Shown here: positions 47,467 through 54,209 of the stretch, piece by piece | How the letters are laid out: the number at the start of each line of letters is the position of its first letter | Numbering within the stretch: the first letter of the stretch is position 1 | DNA from: Planctomycetota bacterium | GTDB lineage: Bacteria > Planctomycetota > UBA8742 > UBA2392 | Length of the DNA stretch: 64,000 bases | NCBI GenBank assembly: GCA_020638635.1 | Contig: JACKIE010000006.1 | Coordinates: forward strand, 136,872 to 200,871 | Reading direction: 5' to 3' | Notes under the pieces: generated by a model | Seen by the model: the letters and a program-made list of their open reading frames with translations, nothing else | Databases searched by the model: none | Told to the model about the DNA's origin: nothing | Program-made: the position numbers and the translations under genes

Positions 47467-50085
47467 ATGAAACTTACCTGGTTGCTGCCCGCGACCTTCG
47501 GCGGACTGCTGCTGTTCGCCGCTTCCGCAAACGACCCAGCGCTTGCGCCGGCCGCCCAGCCTGCCCCGCAGGTCGCGGCCGAGCCGCAGCCCAGCCTGCC
47601 CGACGTGCCGGCCTTCAACCCGGCCGAGCTGGCGGGCACGCCCATGGGCGTATTGCTCGACGTCAGCAACGGCAGCGGCATCCAGCCCACCCAGGCTCGC
47701 GGTACTTTACCCCCGGGCTGGCAGCCGGACCCGCCCCTGAACCTCAGTGGTCCCTTGCCCAGCGACGTTGAGGTACGCGGCGCAATCGTGAAGGCCGTGA
47801 ACTACGTGCTGGATCTGCAGAATGAAAACGGCTCCTGGGACGTGGTACTGACCGGCAGCCTGCTGTCCGAGACGGCCGACCAGGCCGTGGACGCCATTGC
47901 CGCCACGGGCCTCGCCGGCTACGCCCTGCGCCGCCACATCAAGGTGAACCCGGAACGCATCGAACCGGCGCTGAAGCGTGCAGCCCAGTTCGTGATAGAC
48001 CGCGTCTATCGGGGCAAGCTTCCCCTGAACGTGTGGTACGCAAACTGGCGTTACACCCTGGGCCTGAAATTCCTGCACCAGGAGTACATGAACACCAGCG
48101 ACGAGGAATTCAAGAACGAGTTGCGCAGCGTGGCGCGCCGCATGGTACAGGGCCTGCTGAAGCTGCAGCTCAGCAACAGCGAAGCCCCGGCCCTCGAGCG
48201 TAAGCGCCGCACGCGCATCAGCAGCCGCTTCAAGAACAGCGCCATGCCCAGCCAGCTCGGCGTGGTGCTGGCGCCCCCGACCGACGAGGAGTATCGCGGC
48301 GGCGCGAGGGTACTCAAGGTCCTGCCCGGCAGCGCCGCCGAACGTACCGGCATTCGCGCGGGTGACCGCATCTATGAAACCGAGGGCCTGCGCGTCGAGA
48401 ACGCGCTGGACTTCTATATGCAGGAGGCCGGCTTCCTGGGCGGCCAGAAGATCAACATCGGCGTGCGCCGCGACGGCGCCAAGGATTTCAAGAAGGACGT
48501 GCAGCTGGACCAGATCTGGCCCGGCTACCTGGGCCTGAAGGTGAATCCCGGCGTGGGCGAAGGCCCGGTGGTCGAGTCCTTCCTCCCCTTCAGTCCCTGC
48601 AAGGGCGAGCTCGAAGTCGGTGACATCATCGTCGAGGCGGACGGCAACGCTGTCGCAGGCATCGACCAGCTCCGCGAAATCGAGCGCACCATCAAGCCCG
48701 GTGACAAGGTGAAACTGAAGGTGCTGCGCGGCGAAAAGTCCAAAAAGAAGTCCGCCAGCGTCGAGGCCACCGGCGCGCCCGAGGGCTGGTTCTATTTCGG
48801 CATCCAGGAGGAGGACAAGGGCGACGACAACGGCGTGGTGGTGGACGGCGACCCGGCACCCGGCTCCCCCGCCGCCGAGGCCGGCCTGAAGGACAAAGAT
48901 CGCGTTACCTGGATCGGCGAAACCCCGATCCTGGGCATGGACCACCTGATCGAGTTCGCCGGCACGGTGGCCGCCGGCAAACCCTACGTCATCAAGTGGG
49001 TTCGCGACGGCGAAGAGATGCAGTCAGAAGTGATCGCGAGGCCCATCCCGCAGCCGTTCGATCTCACGGCCGACCTGGACGTCAACCGCCGCAACCTGAC
49101 CGTGTTCGTCAGCTCCGTTGAAGCCGGCGGCGCGGCGGAAAAGGCCGGCATGAAAAAAGGCGACCTGATCAACAAGATCAACGGGCAGGACTGCTCGAAC
49201 TACTTCCTGTTCGTGCGTGTGTACTACACGCTCAGCGCAGGTGAGGAAGTCACCTTCACCATGATGCGCAACAACAAGGAGGTAGACGTCAGGTTCGAGC
49301 TGCCTAAGGCCCCGGAAACCGCGGGAGACACCGTCGCCGAGGAAGGCGGCTGGGCTTACTACCCCGAGATGGGCGAATCACCCAGCTTCTCGACAGGTGC
49401 CGCGATGCTGGTGCTGATGGATGTCGAGCACGACATGGGAATCAAGGGCCTCAACCGAGTGCTGAAAGAGCCCATGGCGGCTGCCGCGAACCTGATGAAC
49501 AACCTGCGCGTCACGGACAAGGAAAACGGCGGGCTGGAGACTTACGTGTACCGTGGCGGAAGCAAGGGCATGGGACAGATCGGCATGGACGTGAAAGGCT
49601 GCCAGGGCCGCAACGCGATCTGCGAGCTGACCCTGGTCCGGATGGGTGTGTTCCGCCGCAGCAAGTCAACGCTGAAGAAAATCATCGACCAGTGGGTGAA
49701 GTACCGCGGCGAGCTGGATGCAGTCAAGCGTATGGAGTACTACAACCCGCCCGGCAAGGGCGGCTCGCCTCACAACTTTGACCGCAACTTCAACGCGGCT
49801 TACTACTGGATGTACGGCCACTACCACACCCTGCTGGCAGCCAAGGAAGTGGGCGGCAAACACTTCGACCAGATCAACGAGATCTGCGTGAAGGCCCTGA
49901 TGCTGGTGCGTGAAGATGACGGCACATGGCTGGGTCACCCCAGTTTCGGCAAGCTGTGCGGTACCTGCCTGGCGCTCTGGATCCTGGGCGAAACCGAGGG
50001 CGGCTGGCGTGACGGCTACGCCGATCCCACCACACAGGAAAAGAAGGACGGAGGGGCGGTAAACCCGGAAACGCCCGACAAGTAG
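47467..50085 (+). CDS. secreted barrel protein with four inserted PDZ domains
   Basis: An 872-residue exported protein. After a signal peptide (MKLTWLLPATFGGLLLFAASA) come a proline-rich linker and the first half of an alpha-alpha barrel, with a QW motif (LDLQNENGSWDV) and ADQAVDAIAATGLAGYAL. Four PDZ-like domains follow (about 260-345, 354-440, 441-535, 538-620), each with a GIRAGDRI-type loop. The C-terminal half (about 630-850) returns to barrel-like sequence (GGLETYVYRGG, NFNAAYYWMYGHYHTLLAAKEVGG). It ends in NPETPDK. PDZ domains usually bind protein C-termini. AGGGGG lies 7-12 bases before ATG. Confidence 0.82.
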   Translation: MKLTWLLPATFGGLLLFAASANDPALAPAAQPAPQVAAEPQPSLPDVPAFNPAELAGTPMGVLLDVSNGSGIQPTQARGTLPPGWQPDPPLNLSGPLPSDVEVRGAIVKAVNYVLDLQNENGSWDVVLTGSLLSETADQAVDAIAATGLAGYALRRHIKVNPERIEPALKRAAQFVIDRVYRGKLPLNVWYANWRYTLGLKFLHQEYMNTSDEEFKNELRSVARRMVQGLLKLQLSNSEAPALERKRRTRISSRFKNSAMPSQLGVVLAPPTDEEYRGGARVLKVLPGSAAERTGIRAGDRIYETEGLRVENALDFYMQEAGFLGGQKINIGVRRDGAKDFKKDVQLDQIWPGYLGLKVNPGVGEGPVVESFLPFSPCKGELEVGDIIVEADGNAVAGIDQLREIERTIKPGDKVKLKVLRGEKSKKKSASVEATGAPEGWFYFGIQEEDKGDDNGVVVDGDPAPGSPAAEAGLKDKDRVTWIGETPILGMDHLIEFAGTVAAGKPYVIKWVRDGEEMQSEVIARPIPQPFDLTADLDVNRRNLTVFVSSVEAGGAAEKAGMKKGDLINKINGQDCSNYFLFVRVYYTLSAGEEVTFTMMRNNKEVDVRFELPKAPETAGDTVAEEGGWAYYPEMGESPSFSTGAAMLVLMDVEHDMGIKGLNRVLKEPMAAAANLMNNLRVTDKENGGLETYVYRGGSKGMGQIGMDVKGCQGRNAICELTLVRMGVFRRSKSTLKKIIDQWVKYRGELDAVKRMEYYNPPGKGGSPHNFDRNFNAAYYWMYGHYHTLLAAKEVGGKHFDQINEICVKALMLVREDDGTWLGHPSFGKLCGTCLALWILGETEGGWRDGYADPTTQEKKDGGAVNPETPDK

Positions 50086-50102
50086 GAACACGCCAAAGAG
50101 TC

Positions 50103-50130
50103 GGCCCGCCACGGCGGGCCGGTTCTGTTT
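50103..50130 (+). terminator. hairpin after the PDZ-barrel gene
   Basis: GGCCCGCC pairs with GGCGGGCC, followed by GGTTCTGTTT. A moderate terminator candidate 17 bases after the stop. Confidence 0.65.
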
Positions 50131-50149
50131 AATGGCAAAGTACTGAACC

Positions 50150-50520
50150 ACAAGAATGTCCGCGCCACTGCGTGAGGGACTGTCCCTTTCGTCGAATCCA
50201 CGCGAAACAACCGCAGAAGGCCACACGGAGGCGCGGAGGCGCAAAGGGCTGAATGGCGTTCGTCGATCAATCGGCCAGCCGACATGGAAACAACGCCAGG
50301 ACGCCAGGATGTGCCGCGGCACCAATGTTGCGGCGCGCGGATTGGCCCGCAACGTTGCAACCAACGATAAGGCCGTGGCGTTCTTGGCGCCCTGGCGTTT
50401 GAAATCCATCCCTGAACGGAAGCAGCTGTCGAATCGCAGTGGACACTTAGCGCCTTCGCGCCCCCGCGTGGCCCAAGCAGTTGCAGTTTCAATCGCGGAC
50501 AAGAATGTCCGCGCCACTGC
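50150..50520. repeat. palindromic region bounded by a 22-bp direct repeat
   Basis: ACAAGAATGTCCGCGCCACTGC occurs perfectly at 50150-50171 and 50499-50520. Inside lie nested inverted repeats: GGCCACACGGAGGCGCGGAG (50219) against CGCCTTCGCGCCCCCGCGTGGCC (50450), and CGCCAGGACGCCAGG (50295) against TTGGCGCCCTGGCG (50384). A REP-type palindrome GGGACTGTCCC is at 50176-50186. It has the look of a non-autonomous mobile element or nested insertions. Confidence 0.6.
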
Positions 50521-50527
50521 ACACGCC

Positions 50528-50566
50528 ATTGGTAATTGAAAACTGGTTATTGGTAATTCGCTGTTC
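50528..50566 (+). repeat. 39-bp dispersed repeat, copy 1
   Basis: ATTGGTAATTGAAAACTGG continues for 39 bases to GCTGTTC. It matches 58640-58678 at 37 of 39 positions and is the inverse of 58582-58620 with a few changes. Confidence 0.8.
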
Positions 50567-50599
50567 AAACGGGCGGAATGCTGATGCGGGCTCGAGGGC

Positions 50600-50612
50600 G
50601 GGGACAGTCCCC
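50600..50612. repeat. solitary REP palindrome
   Basis: GGGGACAGTCCCC is identical to the units that flank the RAYT gene at 0.9-1.65 kb. A degenerate second copy (GGACAGTTCCC) lies about 25 bases downstream. Confidence 0.75.
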
Positions 50613-50747
50613 AACCGCGCGAAGACGGTCAACCCAGGACAGTTCCCACCCCGGATTGCTGCCTGTTTTGTCCGGCGCCTCGTGGGCGTATAAGCGTATT
50701 CATCTATACTCCCTGACCTGATCCTGACCCAACCGGAGACGCCGGAA

Positions 50748-51914
50748 ATGCGGAAACTTGCACCTGCACTGTTCCTGCTGCTGACATTCAGCAGCCTCGC
50801 CATCGCACAGGAAGAACGCGGAGAAGCCGAAGCGCTCAGCGGCCGCTTGCAGCCGGCCCAAGCCACCGAGCTGAAGCTGGAGCTCAAGGCCTACGGCGGC
50901 GAACTAACGCTGAAATCGATGCTGGCCCCCGGCATGACGGTAAAGCGCGGCGAGGTGGTGGCCGAAGTCAGCGCCCCGGAGTACGAAGACGCCGTTATGC
51001 GCGCCCGCGAGAACGTGCGGCTGAGTGAAATGGCCCTGCAGTTGATGCAAGAGGCCGCAAACTCCGCGCAGGAATCCTACAAGCTGCAACTGGAGCGCAC
51101 GCAGCGCGCGGCCCAGCGCGCCGAGCAGGACCTGGAGTACTTCCTGAAGGTGCAGAAACAACAGACCATCCGGAACTCCGAGTTGGGACTCGAGAGTTTC
51201 GACAACAACATCAAGGACCAGGAAGAGGAACTCGCCCAGCTCGAGAAGCTCTACCAGGGCAACGACCTGGCCAAGGAAAGCCAGGACATCGTGCTGAACC
51301 GCTCACGCCGCCGCCTTGCCAACAGCAAAGAGCGCTACGAGATGGTCAAGGAAGAGCACAAACGCCTCCTGGAAGTCGGCATCGTCCGCCGCGAAGAAGA
51401 TCTGCGCGCAGCCAGGGATTCGGCGGCCTTTGAGCTTGCACGGGTCAGCAGTTCTGTCACCCGCGACAATGTGGATCTGCAGAGCAAACTGATCCGCTCC
51501 CAGCGAGGTCTGGAGGACGCCCGCAAGGCGCTTGCCGACCTGGAAGCCGACGCCGGGCGCTTCAAGCTGCTGGCCCCCCACGACGGCGCGGTGGCCGCCG
51601 GCGCCTGGAACAACAACGACGGCGCCAGCCAGGCCGTTCGCGTGGGCGACAAGCTTGGGCGCGGGGCCGTGCTCGCCACCGTCGTGGACACCGGCAAGCT
51701 GACCGTGAATGTCAACGTGCAGCCCGGCTCGCGCGACAAGTTCAAGGCCGGCACCCAGGTGAACGTGAAGGCCGGCGAGACCTCGGCGCCCGGCGTGGTG
51801 AAGGCCATCGGCTTTGTGGTCAACAAGGCCGGCATGGTCACAGCCGTGATCGAGGTGGACAACAGCGCCGGCGCGCTGCTGCCCGGCCAGAAGGTGAACG
51901 TCGCCCTGCCGTAG
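50748..51914 (+). CDS. HlyD/RND-type periplasmic adaptor-like protein
   Basis: A 388-residue exported protein (signal peptide MRKLAPALFLLLTFSSLAIAQ). The order is that of membrane fusion proteins: a lipoyl-like half (MLAPGMTVKRGEVVAEVSAPEYE), a long coiled coil (about 85-260), the second lipoyl half (FKLLAPHDGAVAAG) and a beta-barrel segment (VGDKLGRGAVLATVVDTGKLTVNVNV). Normally such proteins couple inner-membrane pumps to outer-membrane channels. No pump or TolC-like gene is in the window. GGAGACGCC precedes ATG. Its TAG stop is the first part of a hairpin element. The lipoprotein gene follows after 61 bases. Confidence 0.8.
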   Translation: MRKLAPALFLLLTFSSLAIAQEERGEAEALSGRLQPAQATELKLELKAYGGELTLKSMLAPGMTVKRGEVVAEVSAPEYEDAVMRARENVRLSEMALQLMQEAANSAQESYKLQLERTQRAAQRAEQDLEYFLKVQKQQTIRNSELGLESFDNNIKDQEEELAQLEKLYQGNDLAKESQDIVLNRSRRRLANSKERYEMVKEEHKRLLEVGIVRREEDLRAARDSAAFELARVSSSVTRDNVDLQSKLIRSQRGLEDARKALADLEADAGRFKLLAPHDGAVAAGAWNNNDGASQAVRVGDKLGRGAVLATVVDTGKLTVNVNVQPGSRDKFKAGTQVNVKAGETSAPGVVKAIGFVVNKAGMVTAVIEVDNSAGALLPGQKVNVALP

Positions 51915-51934
51915 GGGCGGCCCTTGGGTCGCCC
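51912..51934 (+). repeat. stop-codon hairpin element, copy 2
   Basis: The stop TAG (51912-51914) is followed directly by GGGCGGCC-CTTG-GGTCGCCC, an 8-bp stem with one G-U pair. A second hairpin-forming pair (GGGTCGCC / GGCGACCC) continues to ~51951. Confidence 0.7.
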
Positions 51935-51975
51935 GCGAACCCAGGCGACCCCACGGAGTGCCGCAGGAGTCCTGC

Positions 51976-53184
51976 ATGCGCAAGACCACAATCGTGATGG
52001 CAACCCTGGCCCTGGCGGCACTGTCCGCCTGCGGCAAGCCCGCCCAGCCCGGCGCGGCCAACCAGCCCGCGCCCGGCAACGCCGCGCAGGCACCCGTGCA
52101 GCCGCAGCCCGCGCCGGAAACGTTCGAGTGGAAACACCAGGCTGAGCTCGACAAGGCCGTGCGCTGGATACTCGACAACCAGAAGAAGAAGGGCGACTGG
52201 GGGTACATGGAAGAGCGCCCCTACGACATCTACCTCGGCAGCATCAACAGCCTGCACGTGTGGGGCAACGCCAGCACCGCCCTCTGCGCCATGGGCCTGA
52301 TGATGCAGCCGCCCACGGAAGAGATTGACGGCGCGTTGACGCGCGCGCTCGAGTACCTGGTCGAGGCGCCCGACACCCCGCGAGCCACCATGGACACGTT
52401 CTACAACGTGTGGTCGCACGCCTACATGGTGCAGGCCCTGTGCCAGGCCATGCAGGACGCGCGTTTCACGGAGCTGCGCCCGCGCCTGAAAAAACGCGCC
52501 GAGCACGAACTGCGCCGCCTGCTCGACCACCAGGCCCTCGACGGCGGCTGGGGCTACTACGACTTCAGCCAGCGCACCTACCGCCCCAGCGGCGACATCA
52601 GCACGACCTTCACCACCGCCGCCGCGCTGGTCGCCTTGCGCGACGCGCGCACAGTGGACCTGCCGATCCGCGACCACTTCATCCAGATCGGTCTCGATTA
52701 CCTCGAGCGCCACCGCATCCCCAACGGCGCTTACTACTACAGCAGCGGCCACATGTACTATCCCATGAGCGACGCCAACCGGCCGCGCGGCAGCCTGGGG
52801 CGCAGCCAGTCGGGCGACAACGCGCTGTTCACCTGGAACCGCACCATCACGCCCGAAACGCTGCAGAAGCAGCTTGATTACTTCTTCAAGGACCATGTCT
52901 TCATCGAGATCGGCCGCGGGCGCCAGTTCCCGCACGAGGCCTGGTACGCGACAGCGCCGTACTACTACTACTTCGGGCACTACTACGCCTCGCGCAACGT
53001 GCTGGGCCTGCCGCACGAACTGCAACCGAAATACGGCGCCAAGCTGGCCGAGCTGGTGGCGGCCGGACAGTACGACGACGGCAGCTTCTGGGACTACCCG
53101 CTGTACGGCTACCACAAGCCCTACGGCACGGGCTACGCGGTGGTGATCCTCAGCAACTGCAAGAAGGCGGTGGTGCAGGACTAA
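51976..53184 (+). CDS. lipoprotein with squalene-cyclase/prenyltransferase-like repeats
   Basis: A 402-residue lipoprotein: lipobox LSAC with Cys19, then a Pro/Ala/Gln linker. The barrel region has three QW-type motifs: DNQKKKGDWGY, DHQALDGGWGYYDFS and AAGQYDDGSFWDY. It is unusually rich in Tyr and His (AWYATAPYYYYFGHYYASRN). It is roughly half the size of the three tandem paralogues and belongs to the same fold group, but not the same close family. GCAGGAG lies 6 bases upstream of ATG. It is probably co-transcribed with the adaptor gene, which suggests a joint envelope function. Confidence 0.8.
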   Translation: MRKTTIVMATLALAALSACGKPAQPGAANQPAPGNAAQAPVQPQPAPETFEWKHQAELDKAVRWILDNQKKKGDWGYMEERPYDIYLGSINSLHVWGNASTALCAMGLMMQPPTEEIDGALTRALEYLVEAPDTPRATMDTFYNVWSHAYMVQALCQAMQDARFTELRPRLKKRAEHELRRLLDHQALDGGWGYYDFSQRTYRPSGDISTTFTTAAALVALRDARTVDLPIRDHFIQIGLDYLERHRIPNGAYYYSSGHMYYPMSDANRPRGSLGRSQSGDNALFTWNRTITPETLQKQLDYFFKDHVFIEIGRGRQFPHEAWYATAPYYYYFGHYYASRNVLGLPHELQPKYGAKLAELVAAGQYDDGSFWDYPLYGYHKPYGTGYAVVILSNCKKAVVQD

Positions 53185-53253
53185 GGATTGGGAATTCAGA
53201 ATGAGCGCACCCAGAGGAAGCCAGAATCCTGAATTCATCATTCTGCATCCGCA

Positions 53254-54111
53254 CTACCACTTGATCGCGCCGAACATGTTCAGCATGCCGAACAGTTGCT
53301 CGGCCTTGGCTTCATCCAGGCCATTCAGCGGCGGGCGCGTGGCGTAGTCGCCGAAGCCTTTCTTGCGCAGGATGGCCTTCACGGCGCCGCCCAGGCCGAA
53401 CTTCTCCAGCATGCCGCGCACGCTGTTCAGCTTGGCCTGCTGGTCCGGCTTGCTCCGGATGCGCACCACCAGGTCCGGCACCACGCTGGCGCAGGCGCTT
53501 ATGCTGCCCCTGCCACCCAGCTCGTAGCTCTTCGCCACCAGCTTGTCGTTGCCGACCAGGTAGCTGCGCTGTGCAAAGCGCGGCAGCAGACGGTTCATTT
53601 CGTCCTCGTCGCCCGTGCTGTCCTTGATGCCCGCCAGGTTGTCGTGGGGGCCGATGGCGTCCAGCAGCTCGTCGCTGATGGCAATGCCGGTCATTTGCGG
53701 AATATGATAGAGCAGCACTGGCAGCTTGCTTGCATCCAGCAGGCGCCCAAAGAACGCCGCCAATCCCCCCACCGGCGCGTTGCGGTGGTAAAACGGCGGT
53801 GGGCACAGCAGCGCGTCGTAGCCCAGGCCGGCGCCCAGTTCCGCCAGCTCCAGCGCTTCGGGCAGCGCACAGCTCCCGACGTTCAGCAGCAACTTCAGGC
53901 CCGAATCCGCCCGGGCGGCGGCCTCCGCCACAGCTCTTCGTTCGGCCAGAGTTAATGAGGCAAACTCGCCGTTGGTGCCCAGGATCAAGGCGCCCGCAAG
54001 CCCCTCGGCCTTGAGCCACGCAAGGTGCTTTCCCAGGGCGGCCGCATCGATTGCGTCGGCGCCTGTAAGCGGTGTAGGAACGGGTGCAAATGCGCCTTCG
54101 GGTAGATACAT
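53254..54111 (-). CDS. DapA / N-acetylneuraminate lyase family protein
   Basis: A 285-residue class I aldolase-type TIM barrel. The Schiff-base lysine is Lys163 (GIKDSTGD), Tyr135 is in YHIPQMTG, and the carboxylate-binding loop is GTNGEF (45-50). Dihydrodipicolinate synthases usually have GTTGE, so a pyruvate lyase for another keto-acid is at least as likely as DapA. No lysine or sialic acid genes are adjacent. It is convergent with the lipoprotein gene; an inverted repeat of GAATTCAGAATGA words fills the short gap 53190-53250. Confidence 0.85.
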   Translation of the reverse strand: MYLPEGAFAPVPTPLTGADAIDAAALGKHLAWLKAEGLAGALILGTNGEFASLTLAERRAVAEAAARADSGLKLLLNVGSCALPEALELAELGAGLGYDALLCPPPFYHRNAPVGGLAAFFGRLLDASKLPVLLYHIPQMTGIAISDELLDAIGPHDNLAGIKDSTGDEDEMNRLLPRFAQRSYLVGNDKLVAKSYELGGRGSISACASVVPDLVVRIRSKPDQQAKLNSVRGMLEKFGLGGAVKAILRKKGFGDYATRPPLNGLDEAKAEQLFGMLNMFGAIKW

Positions 54112-54122
54112 TGTGCCCTCGG

Positions 54123-54196
54123 TTTGCAGTTTACTGTCGGCAGTTCACGGTTTTGCAGTACCGACCGTCAACTGTGAACCGTCTACTGTTGACCCG
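54123..54196. repeat. low-complexity inverted repeat (CAACTGTGAACCGTC type)
   Basis: Words such as GCAGTTCACGGTT and its complement AACTGTGAACCGTC alternate upstream of the cyclase gene. It is of the same general kind as the repeats at 21507-21627 and 58582-58678, but a different sequence. Confidence 0.5.
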
Positions 54197-54209
54197 AGCC
54201 GAGCGAGCC

